NCBI GenBank assembly: GCA_030267565.1
Contig: BRXU01000018.1
Span: forward strand, 1,922,001-1,986,000
Origin: Pleodorina starrii
Lineage: Eukaryota > Chlorophyta > Chlorophyceae > Chlamydomonadales > Volvocaceae
Length of the DNA stretch: 64,000 nucleotides
Direction of reading: 5' to 3'
Part shown: positions 11,701 to 22,312 of the stretch, piece by piece
Layout: each line of letters opens with the position of its first letter
Position numbering within the stretch: the stretch's first letter is position 1
Translations under genes and position numbers: made by a program
Notes under the pieces: model-generated
Database searches by the model: none
What the model saw: the letters and a program-made list of their open reading frames with translations, nothing else
Told to the model about the DNA's origin: nothing

Positions 11701-14700
11701 GCTGCTTGCGTGTGGTGGTGCGGTGTTGCAGGTACGGCCACAGCGTGACGCGGTGTGGTACGGCAGGGGAGATGTTGGCGGTGTACGGCGGCATGCAGGC
11801 GGGCGGCTACACGGCGGAGATCAGCTCATTGGCCATTCTGAGGCCCTTCAGCGGATCACTGCCGGGATACGAAGGTGAGGGGGGGAGGGGAGGAGTAAGG
11901 AGGGAGGGAGGTCTTGGGCGTTTGGGGGGCCGGGGGGCGGGGAAGCGGGTGGGGGGAAGGGCTCGTTAGGGAGCCAGGACGGACAGGATCGTATCGCCCG
12001 CCTCAGGAGAAGGTGGCGAGTGCTAGAGTGAATGGACACAGCCCTCGGCTCCCGAGCTGGTTGATGCAACCAGTGCCAGTACCGATGACTCATTGCACTC
12101 TTACCGTAACCCTAAAATCCTAAAAAATCTTAAAGCCCGAAAACCCCAACCCACCCCCCACGCAGCTTTTGAGGGGTTTCCTTCGCTGCGGCCCGTACAT
12201 CTTTTAGCCCCCGCGCACTGCGACTCGGCGGACCCTCTCACCCACATCTAGACGCCTCCCACGCCCCACCCACCCACCCACGCCCATCCGCTCCTCCCAT
12301 ACCCGCCCCCACCTCCTTCCACGCCCATCCGCGCAACACGCTTTCCCCCCTCCCGCCTTCTCCCTCCCCTCCCCTCCCCTCCCTCCCTGGATACCCCCGC
12401 TCCGCCCCGCCCCGCCACCTCCTCCCGCCCTCTCAAGCCTCCTCCGGCTCCGAAGCCAAGCAAGACAAAGAGTACGAGTACGAGTGGTTCCATCCTGTCC
12501 TTAGCGGCGCCGACCCGGGGGCCCGGGGCTACCACGCCGCGTGCGCCTCCGAGGACGGTCGCCGGCTGTTCATATTCGGAGGAATCGCCGGACGGAACAG
12601 CATCACCCGACTCACCGGTAGGTGTGTGTGTGCGTGTGTGTGTTTGCGTGGGGGTGTGCTTGCGTGTGCGTGTGCGTGCGTGTGCGAACCAAGTGGGTAC
12701 TATCGCTACCGGCAACACACGCACCCATTGCAATACCGCCCGCCAACCAATCAACACATCGCGATTGCCATTCGCGATTGCACTGGATGGATGCAGAACC
12801 CTGCTTGGGACATCGACCCGACCCGACCCGACCCGACCCGACCCGACCCGACCCGACCCGACCCGACCCGACCCGACCCGACCCGACCCGACCCGACCCG
12901 ACCCGACCCGACCCGACCCGACCCGACCCGACCCGACCCGACCCGACCCGACCCGACCCGACCCGACCCGACCCGACCCGACCCGACCCGACCCGACCCG
13001 ACCCGACCGACCCGACCCGACCCGACCCGACCCGACCCGACCCGACCCGACCCGACCCGACCCGACCCGACCCGACCCGACCCGACCCGACCCGACCCGA
13101 CCCGACCCGACCCGACCCGACCCGACCCGACCCGACCCGACCCGACCCGACCCGACCCGACCCGACCCGACCCGACCCGACCCGACCCGACCCGACCCGA
13201 CCCGACCCGACCCGACCCGACCCGACCCGACCCGACCCGACCCGACCCGACCCGACCCGACCCGACCCGACCCGACCCGACCCGACCCGACCCGACCCGA
13301 CCCGACCCGACCCGACCCGACCCGACCCGACCCGACCCGACCCGACCCGACCCGACCCGACCCGACCCGACCCGACCCGACCCGACCCGACCCGACCCGA
13401 CCCGACCCGACCCGACCCGACCTGACTTGCTGTTTCCAACCTGGCCCTCTTGCCATAAGGAGTGCCGGATTAGCCGCACCGCCAACAACCCGCGTTCGAA
13501 ACCCACTCTCGTCATTCGTCACCCGCTCGCCCCCCCCCTTCTTTCCCCTCTATCTCCCGCGCAACAACAAATCAAGTCATCGACCTGACCTCCTGGACCG
13601 TGGAGCGGCCGACCACCACCGGCCCGGCACCCTCGCCGCGATTCGGCTGTTCGATGGCAGTGTACGGCAACCGGCTGTGGGTGGTGGGCGGCGGCAACGG
13701 CAGCGATCTGGCTCGCACGGGATTCGACCACCAGGACGCCTTCACACTCGATCTGGCCTCCCTGGAGTGGAGCCGACTGGAAACCACCAACCAACCGCCC
13801 AACGTGCGGTGAGAAACAAACGTACCCCGGTTGGGAAAGGAGGGAAGGGAAAGAAGCGGGGAGGTTCAAAGGGTTTTAAGGGTTCAAAGGGTTCAAAGGG
13901 TAGCGAAGTTGGCAGGAGCCGCGGTGATGGAGAACGGGGGCGACGTTGGCGAAGGGGCTCAATCAGACCAATACCAATACTCACCAAACATACCTGTTGG
14001 CTGTTACCTGAACCCCGCGAGGTGTAACAGGTTGTAGCGAGCCGCCTTACATTTCGATGAAAGTAGTGTGACTTCATCTCACACAACGCGGGTGTCCGAT
14101 CGATTCGGGTTTCCATGCGGGCCTTCATGCGCTGTGCTCTCCCCCCCCGAGAGCCCACCCTTGAAACCCGGGTTGGGAGCGAGCGGCCCAATCGCAGGTC
14201 CCTCCGTTTCCTCGCCCCTACTGCCGCCCCTCGTGCCGCCCCCCCACCCCCTCCCACATACACACGCAGAGGGTCTCCGTCCCTTCGCTGCAATATCGTT
14301 TTTCTGACCTCCTCCCCTCCGGCCTACACGTGGATACCTTCCCCCCCCCCTGCGTTCCCTCGTCCCGGGCCGTTTTAATTACCCCCCCCCCGATACACAA
14401 ACACACACGACACGCCCCCTTCAGGGCCCTGGGTCGCTGCCACGCCTCCTGCCTCGTGGGCACCAAGCTGATGATGTTCGGGGGTAGTTTGGATCTCGGT
14501 AACGACGTGACGTGGCTGGATCTGGAGAGCCGTACATGGGGCCGCCCGGCTGCACTCCAGGGGCGGCCCCCCGGCAAGCGCATGAGTGCCGTACTGGTCC
14601 CCAGCGGCTCAGACCTGCTGGTGTTCGGGGGCTGGATCTATTCGTCGGGGGAGGTGAGGTCCAGGGGGGGTGGGGGTCAGGACGCGGAGGGAGGGGCAGC

Positions 14701-16359
14701 GGCGGGGGGCAGACGTGCTGTGCTGTGGTATGCCGTGCTATGTTGTGCTCGTGTGGTGCGGTGCCGCGGTGTGGCAGCAGTACGGCAGGGTAAGATAGGG
14801 TTTGGTGCCGCGCGCAGCCACACGGGGACACGCGTGTCGCCCGGCCTTGTGCCGGCTTGACCTCGCTTTTGATCCGCGGCTGTGCAGCCCCCCACCCCCC
14901 ACCCCCCACTCCCAACCCCCTCTTGAGTCGCGCTGGCACGCTTTTGATTTGGCTGTCGAACCCACCTGCATGTTACAACCCCCGCTTCAGCTACCTTCTG
15001 CGCCGCCGTGTGCTTTTTTGTGGCCAAACCTCACCCTGCCCCTCCCCGGACGCACACACACACATACACAGACACACACACATGTACACATTCACACACA
15101 TACCGGTACAGACACACGCGAACACGCCGCACACGCAATCCCTCCAGCCATGCCCCCCCTCCCTCCCCTCCTCCCTCCCCTCCTCCCTCCCCCCTACTTT
15201 CCCCTCCCTCCCAAGATGGGGGACCTCAGCCGCCTGCGCCTCCTCCCCACCGAACAAGAGCTGCACCTGGCTCGCCTCCACCGCCAACAGCAACAGCACC
15301 GCCTGGCAGCAGCGGCAGCGGCAGCAGCTGCAGCCGTGACTGCCGCCGGTCCCGGCAGCGGCGGTGCCAGCGGCAGCGGCAGCGGCGACGGCGGCGCCGC
15401 CGGCGGCCCCTCTCCCTCCTCCCCTCGAGACGCCGCGGATCATTTGGCGGAGCAGCTCAACTCCCTGATTGCCCGATACTACTCGTAAGTGTGGGGGAGC
15501 AAGGGGGGCGCAGTGGGGGCAATGGGTGAAGCCGTGACCCGCAGCCCTGATCTGGCCATGTCCCCTGCCCCTGGCCCCCGCCTAACCCGCCCCTGGGCCC
15601 CGTGCCCTCTCGAGCCTTCCTCGGACCGGGTGACCATCTGGCCAGGGGTCCGTGCGCTTGTCCATTTTGGGTGTGGGTGGGTATTCGTTCGTTCGTTCGT
15701 TCGTTCGTTCGTTCGTTCGTTCGTTCGTGCCACAAGCCACACGATGTTCTTCCACTGCTCTCCTCCGCTTTCGTGCCCTCACCCTCGCCTCGCCCCGCCT
15801 GTTGCAGTCCTCCCAGCCTCCCCTTGTCGCCTACCCGCCGTTTCCACTTCCCCCGGCTTCGCATACATACATCCACAACCCAAGCCCGCAACTCCCCCCC
15901 CCCAACCCCCCCCCGTCCAGGCTGATGCGCACGGTCCAAGATCGGGAGGAGGGCGGCGGCCACTTGCCACTTGCGCTGATTCGCGAGATGCACGAGACCA
16001 TGGCGGCTATTCGGCTGCTGAGGACACATGCGCGCAGGGCTGAGGAGGAGGAGGGAGAGGAGGAAGAGGGAGAGGAGGAAGAGGGAGAGGAGGAGGAGGA
16101 GGAGGAGGACGGCGGTGGCGCTGCGGACGAGAGCGGGGAGGGTGACGGGGAAGTGCACGTGGGATGGTTTAATGTGGAGGATGATGAGGACGAAGAGGAC
16201 GAGGAGGACGAAGAGGACGAGGGAGAGGAGGAGGAGGGGGCGGGGGAGGAGGGCGAGGGGGAGGAGGGCGAGGGGGAGGAGGGCGGGGATTACGACACGG
16301 AGGAGACGGGCGCGGAGGAGACGGACGAGGAGGGTGACAGCCACGGGGCGAGCGGCTGA
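8762..16359 (+). CDS. F-box/kelch-repeat protein, probable SCF ubiquitin-ligase receptor
   Basis: Ten exons: 8762-8908, 9671-9799, 10616-10726, 10940-11355, 11732-11874, 12438-12617, 13577-13808, 14425-14653, 15216-15484, 15921-16359. All introns are GT-AG and lengths sum to 764 codons plus stop. An in-frame TGA sits just before ATG 8762; the next Met (8801) is an alternative start. The F-box spans about residues 28-72 and is split by intron 1: LDSNILSSILKWLSPEE joins VVAASLTGKMLHGAAE and VVWRHLY. About six kelch blades follow from residue 130 to 530, each with the double-Gly signature: DSLILFGGWGSG, MLAVYGGMQAGG, RLFIFGGIAG, RLWVVGGGNGS, KLMMFGGSLDLG, DLLVFGGWIYS. A Gln/Ala linker separates blades 1 and 2. 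The tail (residues about 655-760) is almost pure Glu/Asp. F-box/kelch proteins bind SKP1 through the F-box and substrates through the propeller. The substrate is unknown. Confidence 0.88.
9056..9065 (+). promoter_or_regulatory. TATAAAATA-like box inside intron 1
   Basis: The match to a TATA box is good, but it lies between exons 1 and 2 of the F-box gene. Initiation here would lose the first half of the F-box. It may be chance or mark an internal promoter. Confidence 0.2.
11461..11549 (+). repeat. GTGGCGG 7-bp minisatellite in intron 4
   Basis: About twelve perfect 7-bp units lie between exons 4 and 5 of the F-box/kelch gene. A 7-bp unit cycles through all frames and cannot be coding in a stable way. 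Confidence 0.95.
12815..13425 (+). repeat. (ACCCG)n pentanucleotide array, about 610 bp, in intron 6
   Basis: Roughly 122 units of ACCCG are almost perfect. One unit near 13005-13009 is shortened by one base, and the last unit is ACCTG. The array fills most of the 959-bp intron between exons 6 and 7 of the F-box/kelch gene. It produces long artificial open frames on both strands (Asp-Pro-Thr-Arg-Pro or Gly-Ser-Gly-Arg-Val) that should not be annotated as genes. Confidence 0.97.
14319..14338 (+). repeat. Copy of dispersed CCTACACGTGGATA motif
   Basis: It reads CCGGCCTACACGTGGATACC, followed by poly-C, about 85 bp before the splice acceptor of exon 8 in the F-box/kelch gene. Confidence 0.6.
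15683..15728 (+). repeat. (TTCG)n microsatellite
   Basis: About eleven perfect TTCG units in the last intron (15485-15920) of the F-box/kelch gene. Confidence 0.95.
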
Positions 16360-16679
16360 GGGCAGCGGGGGAGGTTGTTGAGGGCGGCCGCAAGGGGGCC
16401 CCGGGGGGATGGGCATGGGAGGCGATGATGCCCGGGGGCCAAGATGACGGGGCCGGTAAGGGGGGGCTGGCAGCGGGGGCGGGGGTAAAAGGGAGATACC
16501 GCAGCGGAGACGGAGACGGCGTTAGCGAACGGACCCGGAACCCCCCGGGGCGGAGGCCCGACAGTGGGAGCCGGCGGAGGAGGAGGAGGAGGAAAAGGAA
16601 GAGGAGGAGGAGGGAAGTGTGCGGGTCGTGTGCGGGGCTGCGGGCCTGGCCCCGGGTTGGGTGGTTAGTGCGGTGCGTG

Positions 16680-16739
16680 TGGTGGTGGTGGTGGTGGTGG
16701 TGGTGGTGGTGGTGGTGGTGGTGGTGGTGGTGGTGGTGG
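16680..16739 (+). repeat. (GGT)n microsatellite
   Basis: About 20 perfect GGT units, 320 bp after the F-box/kelch stop codon. Confidence 0.95.
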
Positions 16740-17765
16740 GCCTAGGGTTTCAGACCCCTTTGATGCCCCTCCTTTTGATCCATGGGTGCGGCGCGGAACC
16801 GCGTAAGAGGGGAAGGAAGGGGAAGGAAAGGGGAAGTTATAGGAGAGGGAGGGAAGAGGAGAGGGAAGGGAGAGGAGAGGGAAGGGAGAGGAGAGGGCAT
16901 GCGTGCGGCTGCGAGGGGAGGGGAGGGGAGCGGGGCGCCCGCTGGAATGCGAACGTCCGCCTGTGCCGTCCAGGTGATGGGCGGTGGGGGGGTGTGCAGT
17001 GCAGTTCAGTGCAGTGCTGGGCGGCGGGATGTGCAGTGGCAGTGAGGAACAGCACAGAACGGTGACAAAGCCCGGCGTGCGTGGGCTGCGGCCCCGCGCT
17101 GCGTGGTGTGGTGCGGTGTGCGGTGCCCGCCAAGACAAAGAGGGCAAGGCAGCTACCGTAGGCAGGCAAGTGGCGGTGGTGGTGTGGTGGGGAGGGGAGG
17201 TGGACCGGGAAGGGCTCACGTAGCGGCACACGATCCTTGGGCCGTTCCGTGGGCGCCGAAGGGCGAGTGCGGTGCGGAGCTGCGGACCCGTGGGTCACCC
17301 ATCGCGTGCGCGCTTACATCGGAACACAAGTGCGCCTCCTGCTTGCTGTGGGCCCATCCCTTGCTGTGCAGGCGCCCGCACGCTGCCGCTTAATCGTACA
17401 GCTCAACGGTACTGTTGATACCGTACCGCACAACTGGTATCATGTTGCCGTTGTAACCGTTGTGACGGTTGGGTGGATGTTTCCTGTATCACACTCGGCG
17501 AGCCGCGAGCCCGCGACGGTGCTGTCCGGGAGCTCGACGGCGCGGGGCTGGCCCCCCCCTCTAAGGCCGCCAGGGGGCGAGCGTCTGTCTTTACACGTTT
17601 GCATAAATGCGTCCCGCCAGTCCCCCGGCGTCTCAGCGCCTTATTTACGGGGACACATGCGTGTCTCGCATTCTCATTCGGTACTTATACACATGTGTAT
17701 GTGCGCGCCGCCGCCCCTCTTCCCTTCTTCCACGAGACCTCGACCAAAAACAAATCACGACCCGC

Positions 17766-17850
17766 ACATCATCACCATCATCATCACCATCACCACCACC
17801 ACCATGGCATCATCTCGTCATCATCACCACCATCGTCATCGTCATTTCAA
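17766..17850 (+). repeat. CAT/CAC-type triplet repeat
   Basis: Imperfect alternation of CAT, CAC and CGT triplets in the intergenic region. The His-rich frame it opens is not supported as coding. Confidence 0.8.
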
Positions 17851-20800
17851 GAGCATTGCAGCTGCAAGTACGGTATAACGTAAAATCGGTGCGGTCGGCA
17901 AGGCATTTGACCCCGCGGCCCGCAACCCCCCCCCTTCAATGCGGTCCAATGCGCCCAAAGTGATGATGTGATGTGGGAGCCCTCAGGCCCCCCCCACCTC
18001 GACAACAACGTCGCTGTCTATTCGTCTTTCGAGAGGACACCGCATCATGGCGTGCGGCCCGTCCAACCAGTCATCCGCGGCGGCGCGGCCCGGGGGGCCC
18101 AGTGGCGAGTGACTTCCCCCCTCCCCCTTCACCTCCCTCCCGACACCAACGCGACGCTCACAGCCACGCCACATGCAGCCCCCCGCACTAGCACGGGCAC
18201 TAGCACGGCCACCAGCTGATGGTCCGTGCGGAGCCGGCGAAGCAGTCTCGTAGCGCACTGGTAGCGACGTTGCACATATGCGCATATAATAGGAGATATG
18301 AAATGCAGACGCCAGAGAGCGCCCCCCGGACATGCAGCTCCTCCAACCCCTCGACAGCCCTTCACGCCCCCCCTCCCCCCAAAGCCAACTAACACCCCTA
18401 TGCCATCAAAGATTCGCAGCATGCAGCGCCCGGTGGCACGGCTTGTGCTCCTGCCCCGCGCCTGCTGCCCGGCCGGCCGGCCGGCCGCGGCTGCGGCGGC
18501 CGCCTAAAGGACACACACACTGTACAAGGACCCGCGGTACCTCCCACTCCAAACGCAAACGCCGCCGCGAGAGAGAGGCAGGGCCCACTTGCGCGCCGTG
18601 AAATAGCCCCGCTCCGCCCCGCCTGACCGGCCCCCGCCCTGACCGCCCCCGCCGCACCGTCCCTGCGAAGAGCGCAGGCGGGCACCGCACCGCACCGCAA
18701 CTCGGCAGGTGACGGCCAAGCGCGCGCGGAAAACGCATGCGCCGCCACCACCAACTGCAGCAGCACCAGCGTTACCAGCCAGCCGCAGCGACGCCAGCGT
18801 CAGCCAAACCGTCGCCCATCAGGATTCTCGCCACAGGGGCGGTCTCGCCGAACAAAGAAGGTGGGCGGGCGGGCGGGCGAAACGACCGCACCCGGCCTCC
18901 GCTCTCACGCGGCCGCGGGCTCCACACTCGCTGCCACGTCAGCAGCAGGGTAGGTAACATTGGACAAACGGCGAGGCAGGGAAAGCGCCAGGCGGGGGGG
19001 CGGAAGAAACAATACGGCAGCGCTGCGACACGGATTACGCATCACTGGCAGACAAAGCCCCCGGGGCAGAGCGGCGGGCAAGACAACGAGCGACGAGTGA
19101 AAACACCCAACCAACGGACGGGTCAGGCCCGGCCTCCAAAGTCCGACTGAACCAGACTGCCCAAGCCATGCACTTTAACAGCCAACCAGGTCATGTCATG
19201 TCATGTCAGGTAAGGTCACGTCACCACCACGAAATACGACCCCGCAGTGCCGGTTCTTCTTAAGAGCAAACCCTAAAGCCCAGTCATGCACCGTTGCCTT
19301 CTTCTTCACCCTCACCCTCACACCCACCCTCCCACCGAGCACGAAACTGTCCCAAACGCGCACAAAACGAGATGAACTGATGCCGGTGTGTGTGTGCGTG
19401 CGTGTGTGTGTGTGAGTGTGCACGCGCGAAGGAGCGACTGGGCCGGAAGGGCTACACCTTCGGCCCTACCGCGGCCAAATACCTTCAACCCACCACCAGC
19501 ACGACAACAACAACAATAACAGCAACAGCAACAACAAGCACGCGAGATCTTGCACGCCCCGCGCGCACCCCTTTTTTGCCGCCACGGCAGTCGCCGCCGT
19601 CGTCGAGACCGTGAAATGAATGCCGACTGCGCCGTTCCGTGAATGGGTGCTGCACGGGCCGCCGCACCACGTGCACGAAGAAAGGACAGCGGATGCATCA
19701 AGTGCGACAGGGAAAGCGCAGGTCCATCGCGCACCCCAAGCGAATGGGAACCGCCGCCCAGTCGCCCACCCAAGAATGAAAGGTGAGGACAAGAATGCGC
19801 GAGCGCGAGGCAAGGGCGACCACGCACGAGCAAAGCGCCCGCGTCCCTCCCCCCCGCGCGCCCGCCGCGTGCTCGCCAAAAGCGCCGGCAAACAGCGCGA
19901 GAAGGAGCCTGGCGCCGGCGCCGACGCCGGCCGAGGCCGCACCCACGCTCCGCTTGTTGTTGCGGCAGGCGCGCGAGCGCCAACACGGGGCACAGCCGAC
20001 AGGGCCGACGGGCTCGTTCGTTCGTTCCTTCCTTCCCTCCTGCCTTTTTCACCTCGTCCGTAGCCGCGAGTGTGACACCCTGCCGCCAACCCTGCCGCCA
20101 AACCTCACCTCCCGAGAACCACCAGCTCCGCCCCGTCCCCCCCCCCCGCCCCGCATGACACAGGCCTCCCACAGGCGGCCGCCTCCAACCTTGGGAGCTC
20201 ACGGGGGCAAAGCGGCGGCGGCGCGTGCACACTCGCATCACATGCGTTTCCCTGAATCTCCTCCACGTCGCATTCACCCACTCCACTCCACTCGCTCGAG
20301 CTCCAAAGCGCAGACGGCGCTCTGCGCGGACGGCCGCGCGCGGCTTTGGCACCGCGCCTTCCGTCTGTTCCCGCCGCAAATGCACCCGCCCCCCCGCCCC
20401 CCGCGAGGCCCCCAAGGCGCATCAGCGGCACCGGCATCATAGCAATACGTCGCGCGCACGTGCGCACGCACGCAGACAGATATCAACCAACAAACCCAAC
20501 CCACCTCCGAGCACCCCAACTCCGAGCCTATAGTGTCCAGCCCCCCGCGTTCCCGCCGCGCAGCAAAACACCGAACAAACAGCGGCCACCGAAATCGTCA
20601 TTGGATAATCTTTTCCCACAACCCACGCGCGCCAAACGTCACGCGCCGGCAAGAGGCCTCCGGCTCCGACCCTCACGAGCGGCTGTGCCTGCTCTCCGAC
20701 TCCCCCGCCCGGCCCCTCCCGCCGCCCCACAAATCGCCGCCGTCAATCGGTCAGCATGGTCCCAACAACACAACAACCCCGCGCGACGACGACGCCCACG

Positions 20801-22312
20801 CACCTAAACGCGGGAGTCCTCCAGTCCGGTCAGGTAAGGCAGGAAATGCCCTTTCCAAAAACCTACGACGCGCATCGCCACGCGCCGCGTCCAGCAAAAC
20901 TGTGCGGTGGCGTCGTCCCCTGCGGGGCCCCCACTGCGGCCCGCCACACGGCACGGTACACTCGAGAACCGTCGTCGCGGTAAAGAGGGGTCAATTTCCC
21001 AGCACACATGCAGAGCAGACACGTGCGGAGCAACATCGAAGCTCCGCCGTGTGGGCGCTGGGACAGAGGCGGCGCCAAGCCAGCGCGCCCCCGGGTAGAG
21101 CGGCGGCGCGCGCCCACCAGCCCAACGCCACGCCGGCCCCACAGACCGCCGTCGGCGCCGGCGCCTCCGTGCATACCATGCCAGCCCGTTAAACGGCGGA
21201 TCGGGTTGGTCTCATATACGGACAACGGGCAGGGCGGGGCAGGGCGGGCCCACAAGCAAAGGCCGGCGGCCCCACGCGCAGCCGCGCGTTGTTTCAAGTG
21301 CCGGCGTAGCCACAGGCTTCGCACGTGCACGTGCACAGGCACCGCCACCGCCCCTACCCTCCTTTCAGTTAAAGAAAACCAGTTGACAATCCTCCACATT
21401 CAAGTTCGTCGGTTGAGTTTGCAGAAACGCCGCTCGCTTGCGCAACGCAGTACGACCCCCTGACCCCCCCCCGCCGCTATCCGTAAATGACAAGCCAGCC
21501 AGCCAGCCGGGGTGCCGCCGGGAGGCCGCCTGCGCACCTGCTAACCTCCCCTGCCCCCACTTCCATTCCCTAGCTTGGCCAAACCGGCCGGGCGAAGCGG
21601 GGCGGGGTAAGGGCAGCGGCGAGGCGAGACGCGGCGCGACCCGCGGCGCACGCCTGAAGGGTGGTCAGGTCATGGGGTAGAGGGCGTTCCTTTCCCCGCC
21701 CCCCTTCCCGCTCGAGGAGGCACTCGAGGCCGTCTGCGGTCCTATTGTCAAGACGGCCGGCGCCGTTCAGTGTCAAGTGTCTGTGTCAGTGTCTGTGCGC
21801 GTATGTGCGTATGTGTTGGCTGCATGAGTGCGTGTTTATCTCCGGCTCACCATCCGCGTGCCACCGCCGCCGCCGCCGCCCGGCAAGCTCCTGCCCTGCC
21901 GAGCACTGTTGTGTGTGAAGGCGCCGGCAGCCCTCCGTGTGGACATGAGCGCGCCGTCCCCCTTCATTGCGTCCCAGGCTCCGCTCCTTGGCAAGCCCAC
22001 GTTGCCGCGCGGTGAGCCGCCCCGCAGGCAAAATCTGATGGCCCTCTACTTCACACCCTACGCCCTTGTGAGTGTGTGAGGCACCACATCACACCACACA
22101 CAAGCAAGTGGGCAGCTCGCCCTGCCCCACCGAAGGCTGGCTGCCACGTGCGGCGTGTGTGCACCAGCAGGGCCGGATCCATCCCCGCGGCGCCTCCTAA
22201 CCTTCTCGCCCGCCACCCGCCCCTCCGCCGCCTCCCTGCCAGCCATTCTCCCACCGCGCTCTCCCCACCCCCTCCCTCCCTCCCCACCCCCTCCCCTCCC
22301 TCCCTCCCTGCC

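Larger units (their letters stand above)
16360..22312. other. Convergent intergenic region without a supportable gene
   Basis: Nearly 6 kb separate two genes that converge. Directly after the F-box/kelch stop there are GGA/GAG runs and a GGT array, then GC-rich DNA with a TGTAA at 17452-17456 that could end the upstream transcript. From about 17.7 to 21.6 kb the plus strand is rich in C and A and poor in T, with CAT/CAC, CAACAA and CA runs. The longest frames (for example minus 19318-20415 and plus 20533-21192) are Arg/Pro/Ala compositional products with no family signature and no splice-linked conservation. The 3' untranslated region of the kelch-RING gene must lie near the right end; no TGTAA was seen there within about 1 kb. 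Confidence 0.6.

Noticed and set aside
13440..13520. A tRNA-like B-box (GTTCGAAACCC) after the ACCCG array
   Set aside because: No T-stem pairing, no A-box at the right distance and no cloverleaf on either strand.
12248..14027. Very long frames on both strands (up to 467 codons) of Asp-Pro-Thr-Arg-Pro or Gly-Ser-Gly-Arg-Val repeats
   Set aside because: They are translations of the (ACCCG)n intron array, which is open in most frames. The surrounding exons of the F-box/kelch gene splice across it in phase.
19318..20415. A 365-codon minus-strand frame in the convergent spacer
   Set aside because: Arg/Gly/Ala-rich with a Cys run from a GTT-type repeat. It has no recognisable domain and no supporting splice structure, and is typical of chance frames in GC-rich DNA.
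20533..21192. A 219-codon plus-strand frame
   Set aside because: Composition is Arg/Pro/Ala/His with no motif; it lies in the C/A-skewed spacer.
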